From Citromicrobium sp. (GTDB lineage: Bacteria > Pseudomonadota > Alphaproteobacteria > Sphingomonadales > Sphingomonadaceae): a stretch of DNA of 64,000 nucleotides. The notes under the pieces were generated by a model. That model made no database searches, was not told where the DNA came from, and saw only the letters and a list, made by a program, of their open reading frames with translations. Below, in pieces: positions 17,560-30,900 of the stretch. The stretch lies in the NCBI GenBank assembly GCA_002729695.1, contig PBYQ01000004.1, forward strand, positions 46,607-110,606, read 5' to 3'. Within the stretch, counting starts at the first letter, position 1, and every line of letters begins with the position of its first letter. A program made the translations under genes and the position numbers.

Positions 17560-17650
17560 GGAGCGGTGGCCGAGTGGTCGAAGGCGCACGCCTGGAAAGT
17601 GTGTATACGGTAACCCCGTATCGAGGGTTCGAATCCCTCCCGCTCCGCCA
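17560..17650 (+). tRNA. tRNA-Ser (anticodon GGA)
   Basis: The 91-base sequence folds as a class II tRNA. Acceptor GGAGCGG pairs with CCGCTCC, D-stem GCC/GGC, anticodon stem CACGC/GTGTG around loop CTGGAAA (anticodon GGA), long variable arm TACGG/CCGTA, T-stem GAGGG/CCCTC around TTCGAAT, and an encoded GCCA 3' end. It reads UCC and UCU serine codons. Confidence 0.97.
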
Positions 17651-17792
17651 TCCGATTAGAAGCATCTTATTCGCGGCCAGCCGTTATTTCGCTGCACATC
17701 TACGTGTCAGTGGTTGCCTTGGCGGGGACTGCTCAAAAAGGGCGCGGTAGACGCGGCATCTGACCTTGAGTTTGGCTTGGTGAACGGCTGGC

Positions 17793-18734
17793 TCAATTCG
17801 AAAATGTCGAGCGGATCTGGTTGAGCAGCCAACGCAGGCCCGCGTCGTCCCCCTTCTCCGTCGCCCAGCCGAGGAAAATCTTCGACTTGGGGTATTCGAA
17901 CGGCACCGGCAGGATTCTCAAGCGGTGGATCGGCGCGACGATTTCTGCGTAGCGGCGCGGGACGACAGCGATGAGATCGGTCGTCGCGACGGTCACCGCA
18001 AGGCTTGCCGCATTCGGCAGGGTTACCACCATCCGCCGATCGATGGCTGCCGCGCGCACTTGCCTTGCTGTGGGGAGGTGCAGCCGCATCTGTTTCTGCA
18101 GGGCGGCATGTCCGTTGGCCGCAAATTCCTCGCGCGACAATTCGTGGCCGATCCGCGGATGGCCTTCGCGCACCACGCAGACCGCCTCAGCGTCTGCGAG
18201 GGGCTCCAGCGTGACGCCGTTTTGCTCGTGGAGCGAATTGTCTATGATGACATCCGCATCGCCATTGGTCAGCGCCTCGTGCGGACGCCCCCAGTTAGGC
18301 GTGACGACCTCGAGCGAGCAGGCCGACTGCGCTTCGTCGAGAGCCCTGACCAATGGCGGCAGTACCGACGGCACGCTGAAATCGTGGAGCAGCAGACGGA
18401 ATTGCCTGTTGGCCGTAGCGACGTCGAAATCGCTGTCGTAGGCCAGGCCCCGGCGTAGCGCGCCCAGTGCATCCGTCACCGGGGGCAGCAGGCTCATCGC
18501 CTTGGGAGTGGGCTTCATGCCCCGATCCACGCGGACAAAAAGCTGGTCGGAGAAATGCGCGCGCAAACGCGACAGAGCATTGCTGACGGTCGGCTGGCTC
18601 ATCCCCAGAACGCGTGCCGCCTGGCTGACGCTGCCCGTCTGATAGACCGTCTCGAAAATGATCAGGAGGTTGAGGTCGAGCTTGCGCAGATCGCGGCTCT
18701 CCCGATGGCGTTGCTCGCGCGCTGTGTCGTCCAT
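17793..18734 (-). CDS. LysR-family transcriptional regulator
   Basis: A 313-residue LysR-type regulator. The winged helix-turn-helix is at about residues 15-75 (LDLNLLIIFETVYQTGSVSQAARVLGMSQPTVSNALSRLR), followed by a two-lobe effector domain. The dimer-linker and LFVRVDRGMKPTPKA are typical of the NodD/NahR/LinR-like branch (TPKA). The start MDDTAREQRH at 18734 is preferred, with AAGG upstream; an in-frame start 21 codons earlier lacks support. It is divergent from the giant autotransporter gene, 244 bases apart, with a perfect dyad between (18837-18859), so it may control that gene. Confidence 0.92.
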   Translation of the reverse strand: MDDTAREQRHRESRDLRKLDLNLLIIFETVYQTGSVSQAARVLGMSQPTVSNALSRLRAHFSDQLFVRVDRGMKPTPKAMSLLPPVTDALGALRRGLAYDSDFDVATANRQFRLLLHDFSVPSVLPPLVRALDEAQSACSLEVVTPNWGRPHEALTNGDADVIIDNSLHEQNGVTLEPLADAEAVCVVREGHPRIGHELSREEFAANGHAALQKQMRLHLPTARQVRAAAIDRRMVVTLPNAASLAVTVATTDLIAVVPRRYAEIVAPIHRLRILPVPFEYPKSKIFLGWATEKGDDAGLRWLLNQIRSTFSN

Positions 18735-18836
18735 TATTCGCCTTCGAAATATAATCGACGTGATATGCACGGGCCCATGCGTCCACTTTTCCCTCATTTC
18801 AAGTGTCTTAAGGGTAAACGGCGGTTAGTATTCGCC

Positions 18837-18859
18837 ATTCAAATATGTCCTATTTGAAT
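18837..18859. promoter_or_regulatory. Perfect 9-5-9 inverted repeat between lysR and autotransporter 1
   Basis: ATTCAAATA, spacer TGTCC, then TATTTGAAT: both arms match perfectly. It lies about 100 bases before the lysR start and 120 before the autotransporter start, the usual zone for a shared LysR-type operator. The symmetric T-N11-A of classic LysR boxes is not evident, so the bound protein is an inference. Confidence 0.5.
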
Positions 18860-18896
18860 TTCCGCGGTTGTGACTCTCCAACCCAACTGCTTGACC

Positions 18897-18918
18897 GCGC
18901 AGGCAAAAATACCTGCGC
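18897..18918 (+). other. Hairpin in the leader of autotransporter 1
   Basis: GCGCAGG and CCTGCGC form a perfect seven-pair stem around the eight-base loop CAAAAATA, about 60 bases before the start codon. It could be part of the 5' untranslated region or a regulator site; it lacks a U-run, so it is not an obvious terminator. Confidence 0.35.
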
Positions 18919-18978
18919 ATGCGAAGATTCTCCACGAGTCGATGCCGCGCAACTCGCTGTATCACAGGGGAAATTTCG

Positions 18979-21900
18979 ATGGGTCTCACGGTCGCGCAAA
19001 GCGGTGGCAACGGCAATTCCGTCAATCGCAAGGCCCGCACGCTGCGCCGAGCTGCGCTGATCGGCGGGGCCTCAGCCCTCGCGCTGACAATCGCAGCGCC
19101 CGCCTTTGCACAGGATGGTGGCGGTAGTGGCGGCAATGGTCGGCATGTCGGTGCTGGCGGCGCAGGAGGGGCTGGGCCCGATGGGCAGGATGGCGCGGAT
19201 GGAGAGACTGGAGTCTATAATGGGTCTGCCCAGGGTGCCGGCGGCGGCGGCGGCGGTGCCGGCGGCGGCGATGGCGGCGCCGGTGGCGCAGGGCGTGATG
19301 CAAATAATATCCCCAGGCCTGGGGCAGCAGGCGGCGCTGGCGGGACGGGCCCCGGTGGCGACGGGCAAGCAGGTGATGCAGCAAACTTCGACAACGGGTC
19401 AGGCGGCGGCGGCGGCGGCGCGCATGGCATTTCCACTACCGATCTGAACGGTTCGCTTGTAAACACATCTGTCACAGGTGGTGCCGGTGGAGCAGGCGGC
19501 AGTGGATCGTCCGGTGTAGGTTACGGCGGCGGCGGCGGCGGCGGCGAAGGCGGCTATGGCGTGGTTTTCCGTGCCAATACCGGCCTGCTCTTTTCGACAA
19601 ATTCCTCGATCAACGGCGGTGCGGGAGGAAATGGCGGCGATGCTGGTTTTTCCAACGCTGGCAATGGAGGTACCGGCGGAGTCGGCGTCTATTTAGCGGG
19701 TGGCGGCGCGATCTTCACAAATGCTGGCGCGGTTACCGGTGGAGCCGGTGGCGCAGCTGGAGCTAGCAATATTCCCTCTTTGAAAGGGCTTGCCGGTTCC
19801 GGCGGATCCGGCGTGTATGGCTCCAGTATGAAGGTCATTAACGCAGGCAGCATCAGTGGTGGCCTGTCCGGTGACGGTGTGACACGCGCGAACGCCGTAA
19901 CCTTCGGCGTGGGCGCGAATGTGTTCGAATACCAGGCGGGTAGCAGCGTCACCGGCAATGTGGTCGGCGATGGCAACGATCTGTTCCGCCTCAGTGGCAC
20001 GAACAACGGCAGCTTCGATGTCGGCCAGTTCGGGTCGACCTATCAGGGTTTCAGCAGTTTTGCGAAAATAGGTACCTCGGTCTTCACCCTAACCGGCACG
20101 ACGACGCAGCTTACACCGTGGACCATCACTGCCGGCACGTTGGCGATTACCAGCGACGCGGCGCTGGGCGATAGCTCGGGCGCACTGACCTTCGGCGGGA
20201 CCGCTGCGCTGCGCACGGATGCCGACGTCGCGATGGCGCGAGATATCGTCCTGGGCGGGGCCCCGATTTTCGACATTTCGGCGGGAACCACCCTGACGCT
20301 GGCCTCCACGCTGTCGGGCTCCGCGTTTCAGGTTGAGAAGACAGGTTCGGGCACGCTGGTTCTCAGCGGCGATAACAGCAGTATCAACGATTTTCTGGTA
20401 ATTAACCAGGGAACCCTGCGGCTGGCCACCTCGAACGCCTGGGGCGGATACGTCGAATTAGCGGACGGCTCCACGCTGGATTACGTCGATGGCGTGACGA
20501 TCACCAACCGATTGCAAAACTTCGACGACGGAGTGGTCACGCTCAACCAGTCGGGCGGTAGCGCGACGCAGGCAGCAGAGTTTTTTGCTACCGGCATGGA
20601 TGTCGTAAAGACCGGCAGTGGCAACCTGACCCTTGCCAACAGCAACTATTATTCGGGAACGACCACGGTTGCCGAAGGAACGCTGACGGCTGCCCATCGG
20701 TTCGCTCTCGGGGTGACCGGTACCGGTCCCAATCCCTCCCCTGCCGGCATCACCATCGTGCAGGATGGCGCCACGCTGGCACTCGACGATGTCACAACCG
20801 CAGAGAGCATCAGCATTACGGGCGGAGGCACGGCGGGCGCGGGCGCATTGCAAAATCTGCGCGGAAATTCGCGGATCGAAGGGGCAGTTGCCCTCGCCGG
20901 GGAATCCGTGATCGGGGTCGGTCAGGGCGCGCTTACCATCGCAGGCGTCATCTCGGGCGCGGCCGGCATTGCCAAGACGGGCGCGGGCAGTCTGACGCTG
21001 TCGGGCGCGAATACCTATACGGGCACCACCACGGTTTCCGAAGGCACGTTGACCGTTGCCAATAATGGCGCCCTGGGCACGGCCGATGGCGGCACCATCG
21101 TACAGGATGGGGCGACGCTGGCGTTCAATGCGCCGGTTCTCAACATCGCCGACGCGATCAGCATCACGGGCACCGGTGCTTCGGGGGCAGGGGCCCTTCG
21201 GCTGCAGAACGGGGATACCTCGCTCAACGGCCTCGTCACGCTGACGGGTGACAGCAGGGTCGTCGTGAACGAAGGCGGGATCAATTTCCGCGGGGGCGTG
21301 ACCGGCGATTACGATCTTACGCTCAACGGGCTCGGCAACCTACAGCGTGTGGTCGCCTTCAGCAGCGATCTCGATATTGGCGACAACGACGTGATCGCCG
21401 ACAATATCACCGTGGCATTCTACGCCGGCAACAGCTTCACCGGGGACGTCAGGATCAATTCCAGCACGCTGGAACTGGCGGCAGGTGGCGCGAGCACGAT
21501 CGACGACAATGCGCGTCTGACGATGACCGCTTCGGGCCGGTTCGTGCGGCTGACGCTTTACCAGGACGAAACTATCGGCTCGCTTGCCGGCTCCAGCGGC
21601 TTCATCTCCGCCGGGAATGGAGACCGTGTGCTGACGCTGGGTGGAGACAACACCAGCACCAGCTTCGGCGGCGAATTCATCACCGGGGGCGGCACCCTGT
21701 CGGTGGTCAAGACCGGTACGGGCACGATGACGCTGTCGCGTGCCTCCAACTTCCAGAACAACCCATTCCTGGGCGGGTTCACCATTGCGGGCGGTACGCT
21801 CGCCATTTCGGCGGATCGGGTCCTGGGCGCGGATTCCGCCGCGCTGACGTTCGACGGCGCGGACGCAACGCTACGGACGCTGGCCGACCTCAGCAGCGCC

Positions 21901-24900
21901 CGCAATATCTCGCTGACTGGCGGCGGCATATTCGAGACGGATGCCGATACCACCGCCACCTTCTCCGGCGTCGTGTCCGGGAATGGCAGCCTCACCAAAA
22001 CTGGCACCGGCACGCTCGAACTCACCGGCGCAAACACTTATACCGGCGAGACTTCGCTCGACGCGGGAACGATCCGCATCGGTGCCAATAGCGCGCTGGG
22101 CACCAATGGCCTGACTGCCGCCGACGGCACGACGCTCGATTTCGCCGATGGCATTTCCATCACCAACAACATCGTGCCCAATGGCAATCTCACGCTGAAC
22201 CAGTCCGGTGGCAGCGCATCGCATTCGGGCGCCATCACCGGGCCCGGCGGGATCACCAAGACCGGCACCGGAGCCCTGACGCTTGCGGGCATTCAGACAT
22301 ACGACGGGGTTACGACGGTCGCCGAGGGCACGCTGGCCGTATCCAGCGACTTCTCGCTCGGCAGCACGGTCGGCAACACCATCGTCGCAGATGGCGCCAC
22401 GCTCGACCTGCAGGGCGTAACGACGTCGGAAGCAATCACGATTTCGGGCACCGGCGTGAACGGCGCCGGGGCACTGCGCAATTCCAACCAGTACGCCAGA
22501 CTCAACGGACGCGTGACCCTGGCCGCCGATTCCACGATCGGATCGGGTCCATCGACGCTTGAGCTGCGAGGCGGGATCGAGGGCAATCACGATCTTACCG
22601 TCAATGCTGCAGCGATCATGTATATCAGTTCCGACCTTGCGATCGGCGATGGCGATCTGACCATCGACGGCACGGGCATCGTGGTACTGGAGCGCGACAA
22701 CAGCTTCACCGGAGACGTCACGGTCAACGGCGGGCGTCTGACTTCGGGCGCGGACGACGGGACCGTTTACGACACCATCGACGATACCGCCGCGCTCACG
22801 CTTGGCACAGGCACATCCTGGCGGCTGGCGCAGAGCGACGAGACGATCGGCTCGCTCTCGGGCAATGGCGATGTCTACATCGACGGTTTTCTTACCAGCG
22901 GACGGATCGCGCGGCTGACTGTCGGTGGCAACAATGCGTCGACCACCTTCGGCGGGCGGTTGCGCGAACAGAACATCGGCGTCCTGTCGCTGACCAAGAC
23001 CGGTGGCGGCGCGCTGACGCTGACGGGCGATAACACCTATAGCGGCGGCACGATTCTCGAGCGCGGCACGCTCATTCTCGGGACGTCCACTGCGCTGGGC
23101 ACGGGGACGCTCCAGGCGGCGAACGATACGAGTCTGCTCCTTGCCGACGGTATCAACGTCGCCAACGCGATCGAATTGACCGGCGATGCGTCGGGCAATC
23201 TGGTCTTCGGCGGAGGAAGCGGCGAAGCGACCGTTTCGGGCGTCATCAGCGGCGCGGCTGCAATCGCAAAGGTCGATCCCGGCACGCTCGTGCTGACCGG
23301 CGCGAACACCTATACCGGTGGCACGCAGATCTTCGAAGGAACGATCGCGATCGGTTCCGATGCAGCGCTCGGGGACGAGGGCGGAGCGATCCGCATCACC
23401 GGCCCGAACGGCACGCTGCGGACGACAGCGGAATTCACGCTTTATCACGACATCGTACTGGATGCGTCGGGTAGCATCGATACCGACGCCAATATCAGTA
23501 CGCTCATGTACGGCTACGTATCGGGCGCGGGCAGCCTCACCAAAAAGGGTGCCGGCACGCTCAATCTCCTCGAAGGCAATACCTATGGCGGCGATACATT
23601 CCTGACCGAGGGCACGCTGGGGATCTACGGCAGTGATGCACTCAGCACCGGCCGGCTGTTCGCCAGCGATGCCACGACCATCACCTACGGCCGGTATGAT
23701 ATCGGCAATGCGGTTCAGATTTCCGGGAATGTTCGCGCAAATATGGACTTCGGCACCGCGACGCAAAGCGGCGTCGTTTCCGGCTCAGGCGCTCTCACTA
23801 AAATCGGCGGTGGGACCATCCGGCTGTCGGTCGCCAACACCTATACCGGCGGCACGACGCTCTCGCAGGGCGGGCTCTTCCTCGGCAACAACAGCGCGCT
23901 GGGCACCGGCTCGCTGACCGCTGCGGACGGCACGCTGCTTTCCTTCGGCAACAACCTGCGCATCACGAGTGCGATGACACTCAACGGCCAGGTCTCTTTC
24001 GAACAGGAAGGGGGCACTGCCGAACTCAGGAATGCGATCTCTGGAACTGGCGGGATTACCAAGACCGGGTCCGGCGAGCTGAACATTTCCGGCGCGAACG
24101 ACTACACAGGTGAGACACTGGTCTCCGCCGGCAGCCTGAGGCTTGTCAGCGCAGGAACCCTGGGCACGACCGACGGCGGCGTGAGGGTTCTGGATGGAGC
24201 GTCGCTCACTCTGGATGCGACCACCCTGACCGAAGGCGTCACGATTTCGGGCGCAGGCCTGGGCGGCACGGGCGCGCTGCGCGCAACGCGCCTCAACTCA
24301 ACGGTTTCGGGACCGATCACGCTCGCCGATGCAGCGACGATCGGGTCGGAGGTATCCGGGTTCAGGATTACCGGTGGTATCACCGGCGATCACGACCTTG
24401 CGATCGCCGGAGGCGGCAGCACCATAATCGAGGGCGGGCTGAACATCGGCACCGGCGTGCTGACGAAAAACAGCACCGGCAACCTTACCCTGGGTGGAGA
24501 CAGCACTTTCGCAGGGGGCACGCTGCTCAATGCGGGCAGGCTTTTCGTGCTGTCCGACCGCGCGCTCGGTACCGGTACGCTGACCGCTGCCGATGGCACC
24601 CGGCTGACCTTCAACAACCCTGCAAATCTTGCGAACGACGTTACGCTGAACGGCAATCTCGGCGTCGGAACATATTTCTCCGGGGGTACGCTGAGCGGGG
24701 TCGTCTCGGGAAGCGGCTCGCTCACCAAGGAGTTGAGCGGAACGCTGACCCTTTCGGGAGCGAATACCTACGAGGGGGGTACTTTCCTCACCTCGGGCGG
24801 GCTGCGCCTTGTAAACGATGGCGCACTGGGCATGGGAGCGCTGACCGCTTCCGACAGCACGCTGATCGAATATGCGAACGGCGTAACGATCGGCAACGCG

Positions 24901-27900
24901 ATCGCACTGAACGGCGTCGTCGAGCTCAGTCCCACCACTGGTACTTCCGAACAGACCGGGCTGATTTCGGGCGACGGGACCCTGAACAAGGTCGGTACCG
25001 GCCTGCTGCTGCTCGACGGCGCGAACACCTATACCGGCGGGACACGGATCAGCGGCGGCGTGCTTGCAATCGGATCCGACGCATCGCTGGGCGCTGCATC
25101 GAGTGCGCTTACCTTCTCAGGCTTTAATAATGCCACTTTGCAGTTGCGTGGCTATTGGAACACCTCGCGCGCGATCAACATCAACGCGGTGAGCGCCAAG
25201 ATCGACAATTTCGGCTACGATGCCGATATCGCCGGATCGATCACGGGTGGTGGCGTGCTTGCCCTGTTCGGATCGGGCACCGTCACGCTCTCGGGCACCA
25301 ACACCCATTCGGGTGGCACGTACCTGTACGGCGGCAGGCTCGTGTTGACGAACAGTTCGGCTGTCGGAACCGGCGACATGTTCGCCAACAACGCGACCAC
25401 CATCAGCCTCGCGAGCGCCGTGGGCCTGAACAACGATCTCGAATTTACGGGCGATATCGTGTTCGATCAGTCCGCGGGCGACGCAAGTTTCGCTGGGGGG
25501 ATCACCCAGTTCGATACAGGTTCTCTCACGAAGACAGGCGCGGGCAATCTGGTCCTGTCAGGGGCGAGCACCTATTATGGCAATACCGTGGTTGCCGAAG
25601 GCACCCTTACCGCAACCAGTGCGTCTGCGCTGGGTAGCACGGAGGGTGGCACGATCGTGCGCGACGGCGCCTCGCTTGCGCTGAATGGCACGTTCGACCT
25701 TGCCGAATCGCTCCATCTCTCCGGCACGGGTGTGCTCGGCCTCGGCGCGCTGCAACAGAGAGGCGGGCAAGTCGGCATCGACGGTTCGATCACGCTCGAC
25801 GCAGCATCCACGATCGCTTCCTACTCCGGCACGCTCACGCTGAACGGCGGTGTTTCGGGTGCCCACGACCTTGCAATCGGAGGCGATGTGAACATTGCAT
25901 CCGATGTGCAGATAGGGGCGGGCACCCTGACGATGAACGCCGGGGCCACGCTGACCCTGACCGGCAACAACACCTACACCGGCGGAACGGTGCTCAATGC
26001 CGGGACCGTCGTCATCGGCAACGAAAGTGCCTTTGGCACCGGGACGATCACCGCTCGCAACGCAACAATCGGTTTCGGCGCAGCCGACATCGCGCTGTCG
26101 AACGCGATCGATCTTCAGGGTGGGCTGACGCTCGATATCGGTGGCACGAATGCACAGGTGGACGGCGGCATCTCGGGCGCCGGAATGGTTCTCATCATGG
26201 GCTCCGGGACCATGCAGCTGTCGGGGGCCAATACCTATAGCGGCAATACGGGGCTGGTGGACGCCACGCTTACCCTGGCAAACGATTCGGCTTTGGGTAC
26301 CAGCACGCTGTTGGCCGGAGCAGGTTCGACGGTCGATTATGCGGACGGTGTCACGATCGGCAACCTCGTGGGTCTGACGGGCGGCGTCTTTATGAACCAG
26401 GGCCTCGGCTCTGCGACGCAAAGCGGCCTTATCGAGGGTGCCGACAGCAGTCTGACCAAGACCGGCACAGGCATTCTGACGCTGACGGGGAGGAACACCT
26501 ATACGGGCGGCACGAACGTACAGGCGGGCACGCTGCTGGTGAACGGCGACCAGAGCGCTGCGACCGGTCTGACGAGCGTGTTCGGGGGCGCGACGCTGGG
26601 CGGCAAAGGCGTTGTCGGGGGCGACGTGACGCTGGCCGATGGTGCGTCGCTCAACCCGGGCACCAGCCCGGGCACGCTGACCATCAACGGCAACCTGGCG
26701 CTTTCGGGCGGCTCGATCCTCAACTTCGAGTTCGGCGAAGCCGGTGTCGCGGGCGGTTCGCTGAACGATCTGGTCAATGTCGGCGGCGATCTGACGCTCG
26801 ACGGCACGCTCAACGTAACCACCTCGGCAGGCGGCACCTTCGGCGCCGGCGTTTATCGTGTGTTCAACTACGACGGCACGCTGACCGACAATGGCCTCGA
26901 CCTGGGTTCGACGCCGACCGACAGCGTGTTCGTGCAGACCTCGGTCGCGAACCAGGTCAACCTGGTCAACTCAGCGGGCCTTACCTTCGGTTTCTGGGAC
27001 GGAGCTGCCGGGGCGAACAACGATGCGATCGATGGCGGCGACGGCGTCTGGCAGAGCGGTTCGGGCAACGCGAATTGGACCGGTGCCAACGGTGCCATCA
27101 ACGGCGCATACGACGATGGCACCTTCGCGATCTTCCAGGGTGTGGCGGGCAACGTCTCCATCGACAATTCGCTAGGCGATGTAACCGCATCGGGCTTGCA
27201 GTTCGTGACCAACGACTATGTGATCGATGGCGACACACTAACGCTGACAGGCGGTGCACAATCGACGATCCGCGTGGGCGACGGCACCGCAGGCGGCGCG
27301 GGCGTCACCGCGACTATCGCGGCTGACATCGGGGGCGCGACGCAGCTCGTGAAGACCGATCTGGGAACGCTCGTCCTCTCCGGCGACAACACCTATACCG
27401 GTGGCACCAGCCTCGCCAACGGCACCCTCGTTCTGGGCAGCAGCGATGCGCTTGGCACAGGTACGCTCAGCGCTGCCGATGGAACACAAATCGAGTATCG
27501 CAGCCTTACGGGCATCGTCAGCATCGCGAACGCGATCGAACTGACTGGCGCAGTCGACTTCGCAGTGGACGGGGCCGACGCCTTCCAGAACGGTCGTATT
27601 TCGGGCTCGGGATCGGTGCAGAAGCTTGGCTTCGGGTATCTCAATCTGACTGGCTTCAACAGCTATTCCGGTGGGACGACGATCGGCAACGGCACGCTGG
27701 CTATCGAACGTGACGAGTCGCTGGGTGCGGCATCGGGTGCGTTGACCTTTGCCGGTGGACAGACCACGCTGCGCCTGCTCGGCGATTGGGGCACATCGCG
27801 CACCATCGCACTTAACGGCTCTCAGGCGATCATCGACGATTTCGGCTGGAATGCCGACATCTCCGGGACGATCTCGGGTACGGGAGCTCTTACGCTCGAC

Positions 27901-30900
27901 GGTTCGGGCACGGTCACTCTGTCGGGCAGGAACACCTACCAGGGCGGCACGAGCCTGCGCGGCGGCGCGCTGACGCTGAGGAACAATGCCGGGCTCGGCA
28001 CGGGCTCGCTGGCGACCGCTGGCGGCACGACCGTTTCGCTGGCCGACGGACTCACTATCGCGAACGCCGTGCGACTTGGTGGCAGGACGACCGTCGAAAG
28101 TGCTGGCGCATCCACGCTGTCGGGCCAGATTTCGGGCACCGGTTCACTCCTCAAGACGGGCACGGGCACGCTGACATTATCGGGTGCCAACCTCTATACC
28201 GGCGGCACTACGCTTTCTGAGGGTGCGCTGGCGTTGGGCAGCAACAATGCACTCGGCAGCGGGGCGCTGAGTGCCGCAGACGGCGCCACGGTGGTGTATG
28301 GCGACGGTGTAGCAATCGACAATGCGGTGAATCTGACCGGCGCGGTGAGCTTCGACCAAACCGGCGCCAGCGCATCGCAGCGCGGCGTGATGACCGGCTC
28401 GGGCTCGCTCACCAAGAACGGCACCGGCACCTTCACCGTGACCGGCAACAATACCTATTCCGGCACAACCACGATTGCGGGCGGCACGCTGAAGGTGACG
28501 AGCAACGATGCTCTCGGCACCACGGCAGGCGGCACGATCGTGGAGAACGGCGCGACGCTGGCGCTGGCCGGGTTGTTCGGCCTTAATGTGCAGGAGAACA
28601 TCACGCTGGCTGGCAGCGGAGTGGGTGGCAGCGGAGCCCTGCGCGCCGATGGCGGGATCAATACCGTCGGCGGCCAGCTCACCCTGACCGATGCGACGAC
28701 CATCGCGTCCAATGCCGCGCTGTCCCTCTTGGGTGGGATCACGGGCGATTACGACCTGACGATTACCGGGCGAACGACCCTGATCCGATCGGATCTTGCC
28801 ATCGGCACCCATTCACTGATCGTAGATGCGGGTCTCGTCTCGCTCGAGAGCAACAACAGCTTTACCGGCGATGTGATCGTCAAGAGCGGCACCCTGCAAC
28901 TGGGCGCGGGCGACGGCGACAGCACCATCGGCGATATGGCGCGCCTGACGGTGAACGCGGGCGCAACTGTAGATGTAGCGCAGGCGGGCGAGACTATCGG
29001 CTCGCTCACGGGCAGCGGGCAAGTGACGTCCTATGGCGGAGACCGTCGCCTCACCCTCGGTGGCGATAACAGCTCCACCACGTTTTCCGGCACGCTGACG
29101 CAATATGACGGTGCCAGCCTTGCGCTGACCAAGGTCGGCGGGGGAACCTTCACCCTGACGGGCGAGAACAGCTATACCGGCGGCACGAGCCTCGACGCGG
29201 GCGCGCTCGTCATCGGCAGCGACGCTGCGCTCGGCACGGGTGCGTTGAATGCGGCGGGCGGCACTGCGATCGGTTTCATCGGCGACCGCACCCTCGGTAA
29301 CGCGATTGGCTTGAGCGGTGCCGTGGCACTCGACACAGACGCAAACAGCGTCATTCAAAACGGCGTAGTTTCGGGGACCGGCACGCTTGCGAAGACCGGC
29401 ACTGGCACGCTCACCCTGGCAGGTGCCAACAGCTATACTGGCGGCACGGACGTTCTTGCGGGCACCCTGCTGGTAAACGGCGACCAGAGCGCTGCGACCG
29501 GTCAGACGAGCGTGTTCGGTGGCGCGACGCTGGGAGGAAATGGTACGATCGGCGGCGATGTCACGCTGGCCGATGGCGCCTCGCTCAACCCGGGCACCAG
29601 CCCGGGCACCCTGACCATCGACGGCAACCTGGCGCTTTCGGGCGGTTCGATCCTCAACTTCGAATTCGGAGAGGCCGGAGTCGCGGGCGGTTCGCTTAAC
29701 GATCTGGTCAATGTGGGTGGCGACCTGACGCTCGACGGCACGCTCAACGTCAGCAGGACGGCGGGCGGCACTTTCGGAGCCGGCGTCTACCGCGTGTTCA
29801 ATTACGACGGCGCGCTGACCGACAACGGCCTCATGCTCGGGTCGGCGCCGACAGCCAACCTGTACATCCAGACCTCGGTCGCGAACCAGGTCAACCTGAT
29901 CAACACCACCGGGATGACCTTCGGCTTCTGGGATGGCGCTGCGGGAGCCAGCAACGGCACGATCGACGGCGGCGACGGCGTCTGGCAGAACAGCACGGGC
30001 AACCTCAACTGGACCGGGGCGAACGGTGCCTCCAACGGCGCATATGATGACGGTACCTACGCCATCTTCCAGGGCGCGGCGGGGACGGTCAGCATCGATA
30101 CCTCGCTCGGCGATGTGACCGCTTCGGGCGCGCAGTTCGTGACCGATGGCTACGTCATCGGTGGCGACACGCTGACGCTGACCGGTAGTGCGGAATCGAT
30201 CATCCGCGTGGGTGATGGCACCGCAAGCGGTGCGAACGTTACCACCACCATCGCGGCCGACATCGCGGGGGCGACCCGCCTGATCAAAACCGATCTCGGC
30301 ACGCTCGTCCTGTCGGGCGACAACAGCTACACCGGCGGAACCAGCCTGGAAGACGGCGCGCTGGTGCTGGGCAGCGACAAGGCGCTGGGAACGGGTACGC
30401 TTAGCGCGGAAGAAGGGACAGCAATCGGTTTCGTCGCCGATCTCACCATTGCCAACGCGGTGGCTCTCGACGGCACCGTCGCTTTCGATACCGGCGCAAA
30501 CAGCGTCACGCAGGACGGCGTAGTTTCCGGCGGCGGTACGCTGGCCAAGATCGGAAGCGGCACCCTCAGCCTGACGGCCGCAAACACCTATGCAGGCACG
30601 ATCGACGTGCAGGCGGGTACGCTCGCGAACAGCGGCACGGTTTCAGCCGTGATCAACCGCGCAGCTTTTACCAACAGCGGCATCGCAGGCGACGTTGGCA
30701 ATACCGGCACGCTCGACAACAGCGGCACGCTGGCCAGCCTCGTCAACGAAGGTACCGCGATCCTGGATACGACCAGTATTGTTTCGGGGAGCGTCAGCAA
30801 CCTCGCCGGAGCGAACCTTTCGTCGAGCGGCACCCTGAGCGGTGCGGTCGTCAACGAAGGAACGTTCAACGCACAGGGCGCTGCGAACGCTACGATTTCC

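Noticed and set aside
17560-17650. tRNA-Ser as a possible integration site for a genomic island bearing the autotransporters
   Set aside because: No integrase gene and no second copy of the tRNA 3' end is visible in the window, and base composition does not shift noticeably after it.
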